Shown piece after piece: positions 8,872 to 19,015 of a stretch of 64,000 nt of DNA. The notes below the pieces were generated by a model. The model was not told where the DNA came from. It did not search any database and saw nothing but the letters and a program-made list of their open reading frames with translations. This DNA comes from Methanocalculus taiwanensis (GTDB lineage: Archaea; Halobacteriota; Methanomicrobia; Methanomicrobiales; Methanocorpusculaceae): positions 1 to 64,000 of the forward strand of contig NZ_VOTZ01000002.1 of assembly GCF_024372745.1 (NCBI RefSeq), read 5' to 3'. Both the position numbers and the translations under genes were made by a program. The first letter of the stretch is position 1. Every line of letters begins with the position of its first letter.

Positions 8872-11800
8872 CTATTTCTCTTCCCGCCACCCTTTCTCCG
8901 GCACACTGATCACAAACCTCGCACCCTCGCCATAGACTCCATTCTCAGAGATGGTGATGCCGGTGATACCAAGGATCTCCCTGATGAAGAAGAGACCAAG
9001 CCCGGTATTCTTACCAAAGCCACGCTCAAAGATCTTCTCCTTCTCATCATCCCTGATCCCAATACCATCATCCTCCCAGATGATCAGTATTGGTCGTGAG
9101 TTTCTGTCGGAATCCCCTAGGATGCCATCATCTTTCTTGTCCAGCTGGCAGGAGACTCTGACTCGTGTGACGTCCAATGCATATCGCTCGGTATTCTCCA
9201 TTAAATTCGCAAAAACCTTTGGAAGGAGTGGATCTGCAAAGATCGAGATCTCACTGGTTTCATTGATAATCGGTATCCTTGAAGAACCAATCTGCCCAAT
9301 CACATGCGAGAGCTTCTGCCAGTCTGGTGCAGCAATTCCGAGGTTCTGATATTCTCTGGTGAACGCAATCTGCCTCTGGATTCGTAGAGCCGCCATCTCA
9401 ATCTTCTGTAGATATCCGGAGAGCTTTGGTTCATCTGTGATGTCTTCGGCAAGGGAGAGGTAGCCATTTAGAACCGTCAGCTGATTTGCGATATCATGCC
9501 GGGTAATACCGGTCATCAGGTTTAGTTTCCTGTTTGCATCGGCAATGGCTGCGGCACTTCTGGCAAGCTCTTCGTCTGCTTTTTTTGTGGCTGTGATGTC
9601 ACGGGCGATCCCTTCAATTGATACTATCTCACCTTTATCATCATAGATGGGGACATTCCGCTGCTCCACCCAGATGATCTCACCATCTTTTCGGATATAC
9701 CTGAGAACCGGATACATCATCCCTTTGTTTTCACCAGTGAGGTCCGGGAGCTGATCATCCGGGTGGATAACCCGCCTGCCAAGATCGGGATCTGCATAGA
9801 ACTCCTCAGGTGAATATCCGGTGACAGTTTCCATTGCCGGGTTTGCATAGACAAAATGCGGTTCTGGGAGAAGATCAATTCTATAGATGATATCCCCGGC
9901 ATTCTCGGCAAGCCGGCGGAACCGTTCTTCACTCTCACGAAGTGCCTGCTCGGTCTGCTTCTGATCAAGGATGCCAAAAGCGAGATTGCCAAGCGTAATG
10001 AGGGCATCCGCATCATCTTTTGTGTAAGGATCCTGTTTATTGGCAACAGCAAGGATTGCAGAGATCCGGTCCCCGTCAAATATCGGAACCGTGAGGAACC
10101 GCTGAATGGTAACATGTCCATCCGGACAGCCACGTTTCATCGGATGATCCAAACCATAATCATTGATGATCACTGATCTCCGGTTTCGGACAACTTCACC
10201 AAGGAGTCCGGTTTCTCCTATTATAAATACCCCGGGTGGCCTTGGCATCCTGCATGCATCCATAACTTCCTCGGACCAGGCATGGATTGTCAGTTGCGAT
10301 TCATCTCCATCAAGTAAACCGATGAAGGAATACTGGCTCTCTGTCATCTCCCGGATCCCTTCAAGGGCATAGTCCAGAACATCCTGTTTTGTCTCCTCAC
10401 TCTTCTGGTAGAGATCGAGAAGACTGCGTGTCCGCTTGAGGTGAATCTTAATATCCTGCTCGGCTGCCTTCCGATCTGTGATATCTGTCAGAACACCATG
10501 TACCCCAACCACCTTCCCATCCTTAATCATTGGCTGTGCGGCAGTCCTCATCCAGACAAAATGTCCGTCCTTTGCGATCACGCGGTATTCAGAGACCTTT
10601 CCCCTGCCAGAGACAGTCTTCCTGAATTCTTCTTCCCTGCCCTCTCGATCTTCAGGATGCACAAATTCGAGGAAAGATTTCCCGATCACCTCTTCCGCCA
10701 CGTAACCTCCCAGCGCCTCGGTATTTGGAGTCACATAGGTCACTTTACCCTCCAAATCCAATGTATAGATGATCTCAGTCAGGTTCTCGACGAGGGCACG
10801 GTATTTTCTTTCACTCTCAATCAGGGCATCTTCTGCCAGTTTTATATCAGTGATATCCGTGAGGAGGCCGTGGATACTTCTTATTGTATCTCTCTCCTTT
10901 ACCGGCCGTGCCTTCAGTTTCATCCAGAGATCTCTCCCTTTCTGATTTCTGACTGGAACTTCTGTCACGATCTCTTCTCCGGAGAGGATCTGGTTAATAA
11001 ATTGCATAACTTCCCCCTTCACTTCGGGAGCTGCAAAATCTGTTAAATGCTTTCCTTTTGCCTCATACACCGGAATACCAATGACTTTTTGTACATTTGG
11101 AGAGAGATATGTGACAATGCCCTCAGGATTTAAGGTGAATATGATATCATCAAGATTTTCTACAATTGTCTTGTATTTCTCGGTATTTTCACGTACTTTG
11201 GCTTTCTCCTCAAGCAATCCGCTGATGTCCCTGACAAAGGCAAGGATGTATGCCTTCTCCATAACCACAACACGGGTAAGGAATACTTCGACATCGAAGA
11301 CGGAATTCTCCGTTGGCCTCCGTGCCTGCCAGGAGAATAGTTGATCCTGCCCGGATATGACCTCCTTCCACTTCTCCTTGATATCATCCACATTGGAAGC
11401 AGGACCCGTATAATCACGGAGAGTAAATGTAAGCGCCTCTTCCCGGCCAAGGCGGTACATCCTGAGCATGGTTTCATTCACATCAAGGAGCTTGTCCTCA
11501 AGATCATGGATGAAGATCGCCTCAATTGAATGATCCATTAAGGTGCGGAAGAGATCCCGGGAATCCCGGAGTCGGTTTTCAGTTGCAATCAAATCATCAA
11601 GCTGCGAACGCATCTCCTCTTCAGCTGCCGCAAGCTCTTCGTTCTTCCTTCTCAGCTCATCCTCGGCTCTCCTCCTGTTGATGGCAAACTCAAGTTTTTT
11701 TGCAAGTTCTGCAAACTGCGATTTGGGATCCCCACCCTTCTGGAGGTAAAAATCTGCACCTTCATTAAGCGCCTCGATTACGACATCCTCCCTTCCCTTT

Positions 11801-12060
11801 CCGGTGAAAATAATAAAAGGGATGGGACTGCCGGCAGCACGGATAGCTTTCAAGAGTTCAATCCCATTCATTTGCGGCATCTGGTAATCTGATATGACAG
11901 CATCATAGGATCTATTTAATATATGGTTGAGCCCCTCCTCCGGCTCTGTCTCTATATCTACAATGAACTCACCAGTCTGTTCAAGAAAGAGCTTCCCAAG
12001 ATCGAGGAGTGCTCTCTCATCATCAATATAGAGGACAGAGGGGGGAGAAGAGCCAGCCAT
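8872..12060 (-). CDS. hybrid sensor histidine kinase: receiver, four PAS, GAF, kinase core
   Basis: A 1062-residue soluble signalling protein with no membrane segment. The N-terminal receiver domain (1-125) has the acid pair Asp13/Asp14 and phosphoacceptor Asp58 (ISDYQMPQMNG). A short coiled linker (130-165) leads to PAS domains at about 167-285, 295-410 and 420-535, a GAF domain at about 550-700, and a fourth PAS at 710-828. The kinase core has the H-box TRHDIANQL (His855), N-box (NLMENTERYA, about 952-961), G1 EDDGIGI and a GKNTGLGL G2 loop. The TRHDI-N-QL type of H-box is typical of methanogen kinases. The N-terminal receiver fused to a kinase suggests it takes part in a phosphorelay. Ligands are unknown, and no separate response regulator lies next to it. 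Confidence 0.93.
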   Translation of the reverse strand: MAGSSPPSVLYIDDERALLDLGKLFLEQTGEFIVDIETEPEEGLNHILNRSYDAVISDYQMPQMNGIELLKAIRAAGSPIPFIIFTGKGREDVVIEALNEGADFYLQKGGDPKSQFAELAKKLEFAINRRRAEDELRRKNEELAAAEEEMRSQLDDLIATENRLRDSRDLFRTLMDHSIEAIFIHDLEDKLLDVNETMLRMYRLGREEALTFTLRDYTGPASNVDDIKEKWKEVISGQDQLFSWQARRPTENSVFDVEVFLTRVVVMEKAYILAFVRDISGLLEEKAKVRENTEKYKTIVENLDDIIFTLNPEGIVTYLSPNVQKVIGIPVYEAKGKHLTDFAAPEVKGEVMQFINQILSGEEIVTEVPVRNQKGRDLWMKLKARPVKERDTIRSIHGLLTDITDIKLAEDALIESERKYRALVENLTEIIYTLDLEGKVTYVTPNTEALGGYVAEEVIGKSFLEFVHPEDREGREEEFRKTVSGRGKVSEYRVIAKDGHFVWMRTAAQPMIKDGKVVGVHGVLTDITDRKAAEQDIKIHLKRTRSLLDLYQKSEETKQDVLDYALEGIREMTESQYSFIGLLDGDESQLTIHAWSEEVMDACRMPRPPGVFIIGETGLLGEVVRNRRSVIINDYGLDHPMKRGCPDGHVTIQRFLTVPIFDGDRISAILAVANKQDPYTKDDADALITLGNLAFGILDQKQTEQALRESEERFRRLAENAGDIIYRIDLLPEPHFVYANPAMETVTGYSPEEFYADPDLGRRVIHPDDQLPDLTGENKGMMYPVLRYIRKDGEIIWVEQRNVPIYDDKGEIVSIEGIARDITATKKADEELARSAAAIADANRKLNLMTGITRHDIANQLTVLNGYLSLAEDITDEPKLSGYLQKIEMAALRIQRQIAFTREYQNLGIAAPDWQKLSHVIGQIGSSRIPIINETSEISIFADPLLPKVFANLMENTERYALDVTRVRVSCQLDKKDDGILGDSDRNSRPILIIWEDDGIGIRDDEKEKIFERGFGKNTGLGLFFIREILGITGITISENGVYGEGARFVISVPEKGWREEK

Positions 12061-12151
12061 TGTTTGTTTATATAATCTGCTCGTTGATTATCCTTGTGGA
12101 TAGGGTAGAATGAGTATGGAGCATAAAAAAAGGGGAAGGAGGAAAAGGATG

Positions 12152-13069
12152 TCACTCAGCAGAATAGATCTTCCATGCCTCGTCTACCGTTGCACCTTCG
12201 ACTGTGATCGCATAAATTGCTTCAGTAAACCTGACCGCTGCAGCAAGCCCTTTCTGATGGATGTTCCTACCTGTGGCATTTCCTGAGGCGCCGCCGGTAT
12301 GGATCTGATCATAGAGCTCTTGTATGAATTTCTTTTCATCGATTGATGAGCCGCCGGCACAGACAACCTTTGTCCTCCCTGCTGCAAGCACTGCCTCTTT
12401 CAGGAGTTCAGAGGATGGTGTCCCTTCCTTTTTGGGGGCATTCACCTTGACATAATCCGCACCGAGTGCTGCGGCAACCCCTGCGGCACCGGCGATCAGG
12501 TGCGGATCTTTCTCATCCTTTACTGCTGCTCCGCGTGGATAAATCCAGAGCACAACAAGCATGCCGTTTTTGTGCGCATCCAGGATCACCTGCTGCGCCT
12601 CACGCATCATCTCGCTCTCATATTCTGACCCGATATAGATCGTATAGCCAACCGCTGCGATTGCAAGCCCTGTCCTGTCACGGAGATCAACAACATCCTG
12701 CACAGAGACAAGAAGCGGGCTATATGGGTCCTTCTGCTGGGTCTTGACAAGATGTGTCTTCGAATTGAGTTTTACAAGGTATGGAATGTCCGGAAAATCC
12801 ATTCCATATCGGACTACAAGCCCGTATTGTGTTGCAAAGACCCCGACTTTTCCCTCGGATGCGATCCTGAACAGATGGAGGGGGCTTGAATCATCTTCAT
12901 GAATCCCATCTCCAAAGAAATCATCATTAAGGTGTTCAACTTTCTGATCTCCGGCAAAGAGCATCAGGCGTCCTGTACCACGGGTTACCCTCTGGTAGTT
13001 CGCGATGAAGGTATCAACTGCCGCAAACGGTACATCAAGTGGAATCGAGAAGACATCTTCTGCAGTCAT
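12152..13069 (-). CDS. class I (DeoC/FbaB-type) aldolase
   Basis: A 305-residue TIM-barrel aldolase of the archaeal class I fructose-bisphosphate aldolase superfamily. AGDQKVEHLN near residue 40 is the conserved strand-1 motif, and ADYVKVNAPKKEG near 205 contains the likely Schiff-base lysine (VKV). GGSSIDEKKF and GNATGRNIHQK form the phosphate-binding end of the barrel. Known members cleave or form fructose 1,6-bisphosphate, or make the 3-dehydroquinate precursor in methanogens; this one cannot be assigned between them from sequence alone. It starts with ATG at 13069. It stands between the kinase gene and the Hsp20 gene on the same strand with gaps of 91 and 176 bases, so it is probably separately transcribed. 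Confidence 0.8.
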   Translation of the reverse strand: MTAEDVFSIPLDVPFAAVDTFIANYQRVTRGTGRLMLFAGDQKVEHLNDDFFGDGIHEDDSSPLHLFRIASEGKVGVFATQYGLVVRYGMDFPDIPYLVKLNSKTHLVKTQQKDPYSPLLVSVQDVVDLRDRTGLAIAAVGYTIYIGSEYESEMMREAQQVILDAHKNGMLVVLWIYPRGAAVKDEKDPHLIAGAAGVAAALGADYVKVNAPKKEGTPSSELLKEAVLAAGRTKVVCAGGSSIDEKKFIQELYDQIHTGGASGNATGRNIHQKGLAAAVRFTEAIYAITVEGATVDEAWKIYSAE

Positions 13070-13245
13070 ACCCAGAATATCATCCCATGCCTGATTAATG
13101 GTTGCGGAAGGTTATCGAAGGCATTCATCTGGCCAGGACATGGGCATTTAATGAAAATACGAATCTATCATCGGCATATGCCCTAAAAAACGAAAGATGT
13201 GGGGGATTGCAATAAGCAGGATAACGTGTAATCCTGCGCATTCCT

Positions 13246-13692
13246 TTATTCAATATGAATAATCTCGTGCCCTTTGTCTGTATCTTTCCGGCAGGTGATC
13301 TCCAGAACCCCGTTGATACAGCTCATCCTGATATTATCGGGATCAACCTGTGGGAGGTCGACCACTGCAATCGGTGACCTCCTTTCATGCGAGACAATAT
13401 GAAGCCGCCCGCTTTCAAAGAAGATCCTGATCTCGTCTGGATCATATCCTGAGACATCGGTTGCGATGATCAGGTCATCATTGATCTCATAGATCTCGAC
13501 TGCGTGTTCCTCTTCCTCCGATGGCATCTCGGCGATGTTCACAGGGGCGCCATTAATCACCACGCGGAATCCCATGACTCGTGGGTATGTGCCGTCGAAA
13601 TCCATGGATTCTGCCATGATCTTCCGGACGGCATCGATCAGCTCCCTGTATGCATCTGATGGTTGGTCATTCATCTTTTGTGTCACACTCAT
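13246..13692 (-). CDS. Hsp20/alpha-crystallin family small heat-shock protein
   Basis: A 148-residue protein. The C-terminal 80 residues form an alpha-crystallin-like domain: DDLIIATDVSGYDPDEIRI, RLHIVSHERR, VDLPQVDPDNIRMS and GVLEITCRK match the alternating strands of small heat-shock proteins, although the terminal I-X-I motif is only loosely present (IIHIE). The N-terminal part is helical and acidic. The ATG at 13692 follows the CDC48 stop codon with no gap, so the two are translated as one unit. The pairing suggests a shared role in handling unfolded proteins: small heat-shock holdase plus unfoldase. Confidence 0.82.
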   Translation of the reverse strand: MSVTQKMNDQPSDAYRELIDAVRKIMAESMDFDGTYPRVMGFRVVINGAPVNIAEMPSEEEEHAVEIYEINDDLIIATDVSGYDPDEIRIFFESGRLHIVSHERRSPIAVVDLPQVDPDNIRMSCINGVLEITCRKDTDKGHEIIHIE

Positions 13693-16083
13693 CTATTCTG
13701 CTATCAGCTTTTCCAGTTCTTCTGTTTGTTGTTTGATCACATCAAACTGTTTCTTTCCTGATGTCACCTTATCGCGGAGCTTCACTGCGGCATCGGCTAC
13801 TTCCTCACCTTTCTCCTGGAGATGCGCACGCTTTGCCACATTCAGTGCTTTTTCAAGGATCCTCCTCTGTTCTTCATTATAGAGGAACTCCCATGACTGC
13901 CGCTCGGCTGACTCAATTGCATCGCTGTCGAGCGAGGGCTTGACCCGTTCCTGGGCACGCCTGACATGCTCCTTTGTGACACGGATATTAGCCATTGCAT
14001 CTTTCATCTCAATCTCGCTCCTGCCACCCATCTTTGCGATGAAATCACGAATGGCATAGAGCTTTGCTTCACGAACAAGGGCTTCGATATCAGCCCCGAC
14101 AAAACCTTTCGTCTCTGCAACAAGGATATCCAGATCGATATCTTTGGCGAGCACACCCTCCTCGTCCCTGAGATATACCATAAAGATCTGCTTTCGGCCC
14201 TCGTCATCTGGTGGCGGGACAAAGATATGGCGCTCAAGCCGCCCTGGACGCATCAGGGCTGTATCCATCATATCAGGCCTGTTTGTGGCGCCGATCACAA
14301 CCACATCCTTCAGCTCTTCCAGACCATCGAGCTCAGTTAAGATCTGGCTGACGACACTCTCGGTCACATGTGATGATCCGGTATAGCTGCCCCGTCGAGG
14401 AACTAGTGCATCAACCTCATCGAAGAAGATGATCGAAGGCGATGCCTGCCGTGCCTTTCTGAAGATCTCCCTGACACCTTTCTCGGATTCGCCAACCCAT
14501 TTAGAGAGGAGTTCAGGCCCTTTAATCGAGATGAAGTTGCATTCGCTCTCGTTTGCCACTGCTTTGGCAAGCATCGTCTTTCCGGTGCCAGGCGGTCCGA
14601 AGAGGAGTATTCCCTTGGGTGGTTTTGTAGTCAGCCTCTGGAATATATCCGGGAATTTCAGCGGCCATTCCACTGCTTCACGGAGCTCCTCTTTTACATC
14701 CTCAAGCCCGCCGACATCGCTCCAGTGGATATCAGGCACCTCGACCAGCACCTCACGCATTGCACTTGGCTCAACATGTTTCAGGGCTTCATCAAAGTCC
14801 TCACGGACCACCTTTAGTTCATCAAGGAGTTCGGTCGGGATATCCTCGTCAACATTAATTCTAGGGATGATCTTCCTGAGTGCATGCATAGCCGCTTCCT
14901 TGACAAGCAGGGAGAGATCCGCGCCAACGAAACCATGGGTGATATCGGCAAAATGAGAGAGCTCGACATCCTCTGCGAGCGGAACGCCGCGGCTGTGAAT
15001 CTGGAGGACCTCAAGTCTTCCCTTCTTATCGGGAATTCCGATCTCGATCTCGCGATCGAACCGTCCACCTCGCCGAAGAGCAGGATCAATTGCATCTGGA
15101 AGGTTTGTGGCGGCAATGACGATCACCTGCCCGCGGCTTTTGAGGCCATCCATCAGGGCAAGTAGCTGGGCGACAACCCGCCGTTCCACCTCCCCTTTCG
15201 TATCCTCACGTTTTGGTGCGATCGAATCTATCTCGTCGATGAAGATGATTGTGGGCGAGTTCTCCTGTGCTTCATCAAAGACCTCGCGGAGTTTCCCTTC
15301 GGATTCTCCATAGTACTTGCTCATGATCTCAGGGCCCGAAAGGGTAATGAAATGTGCATCCACCTCGCTTGCCACCGCCCGGGCAATGAGTGTCTTCCCG
15401 GTTCCGGGCGGACCATACAGCAGCACTCCTTTTGGCGGTTCGATTCCGAGCCGCTCAAAAAGTTCAGGATGCCGCAGCGGAAGCTCGATCATCTCACGGA
15501 CAAGCTGAAGCTCACGTCCAAGTCCGCCAATATCCTCATAATGGATGTCAGAAAAGCCTTCTTTTCCTTTTTCTCCTTCATAGGGAGTTTCTTTCAGCTC
15601 GATCTCAGTATCTTCGGTAACAATGGCAATGCCCTTTGGACTCACTTTTGAGATGACAAAGGTGAGCGGATTTCCAAGCACATTTACCCGGACCGTCTGG
15701 CCTGCGGAGACAGATCTGCCATGAAGCATCCTTTTCAGGTATTGTTCCCCGCCAACAAGCCGGATCGGCTGGGTCGGCTGTATTACAACCTTTGTTGCAT
15801 ATCCTGCATCCAGCTTCTTAATCCTGACCTTATCATCTATCCCGGCACCAGCATTGCTCCTGACATTCCCGTCGATCCTGATGACGGCCCGCCCTGTATC
15901 CTCGGGAAAGCCGGGCCAGACGATGGCTGCGGCTTTTTTCCTGCCCGATATTTCAATCACATCACCTGATACCAGGTTAAGCTGTTTCATTACATCGATT
16001 GAGAGGCGGGCCATACCCCTACCTGCATCCCCGTGTGCAGCCTCTTTTACAACAAGATCCATGTAGTCCTTATCAGTTGTCAT
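13693..16083 (-). CDS. CDC48/VAT family AAA+ ATPase
   Basis: A 796-residue hexameric unfoldase that extracts or unfolds proteins, often for the proteasome. It has an N-terminal double-psi-barrel substrate domain (first 185 residues), then two AAA+ modules, each with GPPGTGKT (about residues 225 and 500), Walker B IIFIDEID or IIFFDEVD, and an arginine-finger region. A short C-terminal coiled coil ends in [10 protein letters not shown] chose ATG at 16083 ([12 protein letters not shown]), where AGAGGT lies about ten bases upstream; the open frame runs 23 codons further but crosses the promoter. Hsp20 follows directly. Length and motifs are normal for the family. Confidence 0.95.
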   Translation of the reverse strand: MTTDKDYMDLVVKEAAHGDAGRGMARLSIDVMKQLNLVSGDVIEISGRKKAAAIVWPGFPEDTGRAVIRIDGNVRSNAGAGIDDKVRIKKLDAGYATKVVIQPTQPIRLVGGEQYLKRMLHGRSVSAGQTVRVNVLGNPLTFVISKVSPKGIAIVTEDTEIELKETPYEGEKGKEGFSDIHYEDIGGLGRELQLVREMIELPLRHPELFERLGIEPPKGVLLYGPPGTGKTLIARAVASEVDAHFITLSGPEIMSKYYGESEGKLREVFDEAQENSPTIIFIDEIDSIAPKREDTKGEVERRVVAQLLALMDGLKSRGQVIVIAATNLPDAIDPALRRGGRFDREIEIGIPDKKGRLEVLQIHSRGVPLAEDVELSHFADITHGFVGADLSLLVKEAAMHALRKIIPRINVDEDIPTELLDELKVVREDFDEALKHVEPSAMREVLVEVPDIHWSDVGGLEDVKEELREAVEWPLKFPDIFQRLTTKPPKGILLFGPPGTGKTMLAKAVANESECNFISIKGPELLSKWVGESEKGVREIFRKARQASPSIIFFDEVDALVPRRGSYTGSSHVTESVVSQILTELDGLEELKDVVVIGATNRPDMMDTALMRPGRLERHIFVPPPDDEGRKQIFMVYLRDEEGVLAKDIDLDILVAETKGFVGADIEALVREAKLYAIRDFIAKMGGRSEIEMKDAMANIRVTKEHVRRAQERVKPSLDSDAIESAERQSWEFLYNEEQRRILEKALNVAKRAHLQEKGEEVADAAVKLRDKVTSGKKQFDVIKQQTEELEKLIAE

Positions 16084-16120
16084 AGTGAATACCTCTGATT
16101 TACCATACGTTAGTGTACAT

Positions 16121-16138
16121 AAGTATTTATACTTTTCC
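16121..16138 (-). promoter_or_regulatory. TATA/BRE promoter of the CDC48-Hsp20 operon
   Basis: Minus strand reads GGAAAAGTATAAATAC: purine-rich BRE (16132-16138) directly followed by a TATA box, itself within the palindrome GTATAAATAC look-alike at 16121-16134. Transcription would start near 16100, 15-20 bases before the ATG at 16083, leaving room for the AGAGGT ribosome site. Confidence 0.65.
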
Positions 16139-16331
16139 AATACCTGATTCAATCGTCAAACATATATGGCTCTGATTGATTGGTAATGCCCTTCGGAAAG
16201 AAAAAGATTCTGCTGCTCAAAAAAATGAGTCATTGTGTGGGAAAACATCCTTGTGTTCCGACTATCTTGTAAGGATGTAGTACCGGTTGCTGTGGCACTT
16301 AATCTATAAAAAAGAAGGGTATGGAATTATC

Positions 16332-17609
16332 TTAGAAATTGAAGTGCTTGCTTACGATCTTCAATGCACAGAAGTCACCGCACATTGTGCATGCATCTGT
16401 GTCTGCAGGGGATCTGCTGTCACGGATATGCCGTGCCCGCTCCGGATTCATTGCCACAGCAAACTGCCGTTCCCAGTCGAGATCGCGGCGTGCATGCCCC
16501 ATCTCCAGATCGAGCTCCCGGGTCTTCTTCAGTTTTACCATATCACCCGCATGTGCCGCAATCCGGGATGAGATAACGCCTTCATAGACTTCTTCAGGTG
16601 TTGGAAGCGCAAGATGTTCTGCGGGTGTCACATAGCAGATAAAATCTGCACCGGCAGCCGAGGAGGCTGCGGCCCCGATTGCTGCTACACGGTCATCATA
16701 TCCCGGGGCAATATCGGTCACAAGTGGTCCGAGCATATAGAAGGGCTTGTTATTTGTGACCCGTTTCTGGAGCTGGACATTGGTTGCAATCTCATCAAGC
16801 GGAATGTGACCGGGTCCCTCAACGATCGTCTGGACACCAAAGGCATTTGCCTTGTCTGCAAGTTCCGCGTTAATCAGAAGTTCCTGGATCTGGGCGCGGT
16901 CTGTGGCGTCATGGACAGCACCTGCACGCATACCGTTTCCAAAGGAGAGCGTAACCTCGTGTTCCTTCATGATCTCTAACAGATAGTCGAAACGGCGATA
17001 TAAGGGATTCTCCATCTCATTGTGAAGCATCCAGGCGGTCATGAAGGCGCCTCCGCGGGATACAAGTCCGCCATGGCGTCCCTGATTCTGGAGCCGCTTC
17101 ATTGTCTCCCAGTTGATCCCGGTGTGAATTGCCATGAAGTTTGTTCCAAGCTTTGCCTGATCCTCGGTTGCCTTGAAGAGGTCATCTTCATCCATATGAA
17201 CAACAGCACCTTTAGTCCGTGCTGCTTCGATGAATGCCTGATACAATGGAACTGATCCAACGGAGAGGGTTGTTTTTTCGATGACCCGCCTTCGGATCTC
17301 AAGGAAGTCTCCGCCGGTTGAAAGCTCCATGAGCGTGTCGGCTCCTGCAAGCTCTGCCTGACGTGCTTTCTCGATCTCCTCCTCAATATCAACGATATCA
17401 GATGATGTTCCAATTGAGGCATTCACTTTCGTCCTGAGTCCCTGGCCAATCCCGCAGATCTTTATATCGCGGTATGGGCTGATCGGGATGGTGATATGGC
17501 CACCGGCAACTCCACGCCGGATGAAGTCTTCTGTTACGCCTTCTGCTTTTGCAACGATCCTCATCTCATCTGTGATGATGCCGCGTCTGGCATCTTCAAG
17601 TAAAGTCAT
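16332..17609 (-). CDS. thiC: phosphomethylpyrimidine synthase (thiamine pyrimidine branch)
   Basis: A 425-residue radical SAM enzyme that converts aminoimidazole ribotide to hydroxymethylpyrimidine phosphate, the first step of the thiamine pyrimidine branch. Conserved stretches include [52 protein letters not shown] and [14 protein letters not shown]. The C-terminal cluster motif reads CTMCGDFC, that is, CX2CX3C, one residue shorter than the bacterial CX2CX4C. The ATG at 17609 begins [10 protein letters not shown]; 26 upstream in-frame codons (from 17687) are AT-rich leader. It is single, divergent from the radical SAM gene. No TPP riboswitch is recognisable upstream; the leader seems very short. 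Confidence 0.95.
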   Translation of the reverse strand: MTLLEDARRGIITDEMRIVAKAEGVTEDFIRRGVAGGHITIPISPYRDIKICGIGQGLRTKVNASIGTSSDIVDIEEEIEKARQAELAGADTLMELSTGGDFLEIRRRVIEKTTLSVGSVPLYQAFIEAARTKGAVVHMDEDDLFKATEDQAKLGTNFMAIHTGINWETMKRLQNQGRHGGLVSRGGAFMTAWMLHNEMENPLYRRFDYLLEIMKEHEVTLSFGNGMRAGAVHDATDRAQIQELLINAELADKANAFGVQTIVEGPGHIPLDEIATNVQLQKRVTNNKPFYMLGPLVTDIAPGYDDRVAAIGAAASSAAGADFICYVTPAEHLALPTPEEVYEGVISSRIAAHAGDMVKLKKTRELDLEMGHARRDLDWERQFAVAMNPERARHIRDSRSPADTDACTMCGDFCALKIVSKHFNF

Positions 17610-17639
17610 AAGGATTATGGTGATGAAATACCAGATAAA

Positions 17640-17652
17640 ACCTTTTATTTCC
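17640..17652 (-). promoter_or_regulatory. possible promoter of thiC
   Basis: On the minus strand GGAAATAAAAGG (about 17640-17652) looks like a BRE plus TATA box. It sits about 31-43 bases before the ATG at 17609, which would give an mRNA with a leader of only a few bases. This also leaves no room for a riboswitch. Confidence 0.4.
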
Positions 17653-17766
17653 AAAAATGAGAGCAAAATTACTTTATTTCTTAACAATCAATATTGTTTT
17701 ATCTAACTCGCATTAAATTGTTTATGCCGGTGAACATACCTTAAAGCAAATTCAGAGCATATACAG

Positions 17767-18513
17767 TTGAATGGCTGTGATTATGTGCAGGTGAATTATG
17801 GTGGTTTTATTCCAATCAGCACAGTAGACTGGCCAGGCCGTGCTGTCTGCACGCTCTTTCTCCGTGGATGTCCCGTCAGGTGTGACTACTGCCATAACGT
17901 ACATCTGCAGAATGGCAAGGATTATCGCCCGCTTGACTGGGTATTTGAGCAGATACAATCGTCACGTATCGCAGTATCTGCTGTTGTCTTCTCTGGCGGT
18001 GAGCCGACACAACAGGGGGAAGCACTCTGTGAACTTGCACGGCGATCCAAGAAAGAGGGGTTTCTTGTCGGCCTCCATACAAACGGTGTTTTTCCTGCGG
18101 CAATACAAAAACTCCTTGATGAACGCCTGGTAGATCATCTGGCACTTGATATCAAGGCGAAATGGAACCGGTATGATAACCTTCTCCGGGAGCGGTTTTC
18201 TGCCTCTGTTAAAGAAACACTCAATATCTGCAGAAACGCATATCTTAGGGGAGAACTTCCGGAATTCCAGGTTGTAGTCACGCTGTTTAGGGGCTATGAG
18301 GATGAGGTCAAATATATATCGCGTGACACGGAGGGGCTTGAATTTGTACTCCAGCAGGGAGTCTTTGGAATGGTCCCTCCTCTCTCCTCAGATGAACTGA
18401 AGGCAATTGCAGACTGCCTGTTTCGTCCGGTTATTATCAGGACACGTGAAGATGGAGAATTTCAGTATGAAGGTACTAGGATTGGTCGGGCTTCCGGCGA
18501 GCGGCAAGGGTGA
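17767..18513 (+). CDS. radical SAM protein, anaerobic ribonucleotide reductase activase-like (NrdG-type)
   Basis: A 248-residue radical SAM protein. The 4Fe-4S motif is CPVRCDYC (CX3CX2C), preceded by the family-typical STVDWPGRAVCTLFLRGC; a GGEPT motif and HTNGV strand follow. This is the arrangement of archaeal proteins annotated as anaerobic ribonucleoside-triphosphate reductase activating protein, which form a glycyl radical on NrdD; no nrdD is in the window, so the substrate is open. The start is uncertain: TTG at 17767, or GTG at 17785 or 17791. The 3' end overlaps the next gene by 47 bases, so it leads a plus-strand operon that may run to 25 kb. Confidence 0.85.
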   Translation: MNGCDYVQVNYGGFIPISTVDWPGRAVCTLFLRGCPVRCDYCHNVHLQNGKDYRPLDWVFEQIQSSRIAVSAVVFSGGEPTQQGEALCELARRSKKEGFLVGLHTNGVFPAAIQKLLDERLVDHLALDIKAKWNRYDNLLRERFSASVKETLNICRNAYLRGELPEFQVVVTLFRGYEDEVKYISRDTEGLEFVLQQGVFGMVPPLSSDELKAIADCLFRPVIIRTREDGEFQYEGTRIGRASGERQG

Positions 18514-19015
18514 GTGCTCAGCGGTTGCAGCAGAGCTCGGCGTACCTGTAATTGTGATGGGGGATATTATCCGTAACTATGCAGAGAGCGAAGGGCTTCC
18601 GCATACGGATCAGCATCTTGGTTCAATCGCCCGGCGGCTCCGTGAAGAGCGGGGAATGGCCGCACTTGCAGAACTGACAGTTCCGGCTGTCAGTGCATTA
18701 CAGGCTCCTGTTGCCATTATCGATGGCATCAGGGGCGATGCTGAGGTAGAGCTGTTTCGAAGGGTTTTTTCGGACTTTATGCTCATTGCCATCGATTGCC
18801 CGTTTTCGATGCGCCTTGCACGTCTCCGGGCACGGAAGAGGTCAGACGATATGGTGCATGAGGATGATCTTAGATCCCGTGATGAGCGGGAGTGCGGTTT
18901 TGGGCTGAAAAACGCAATGGATGGTGCGGACATCCATATAGAAAACACTGGGTCGCTCGAAGCCTTCCGGGATGAGATCAGGTGCATCCTGAAAACCATT
19001 GGTGGTGTTCGATGA
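18467..19015 (+). CDS. UPF0200 family P-loop nucleotide kinase-like protein
   Basis: A 182-residue P-loop protein of the archaeal UPF0200 family, related to adenylate and dephospho-CoA kinases. The P-loop GLPASGKG lies at residues 8-15, followed by VIVMGDIIR, a nucleoside-binding motif, the strand VAIIDGIRGDAEV and an Arg-rich lid segment RLARLRARKR. Substrate unknown. The ATG at 18467 has GGAG nine bases upstream and lies inside the previous gene (47-base overlap), so the two are translationally coupled. The stop overlaps the next start (ATGA). Confidence 0.85.
   Translation: MKVLGLVGLPASGKGECSAVAAELGVPVIVMGDIIRNYAESEGLPHTDQHLGSIARRLREERGMAALAELTVPAVSALQAPVAIIDGIRGDAEVELFRRVFSDFMLIAIDCPFSMRLARLRARKRSDDMVHEDDLRSRDERECGFGLKNAMDGADIHIENTGSLEAFRDEIRCILKTIGGVR

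Noticed and set aside
10441-11046. 201-codon plus-strand frame inside the histidine kinase gene
   Set aside because: Antisense shadow of PAS-coding sequence without a start signal or family features.
17610-17766. TPP riboswitch upstream of thiC
   Set aside because: The sequence is AT-rich, lacks the conserved thi-box cores, and the likely promoter leaves almost no leader.
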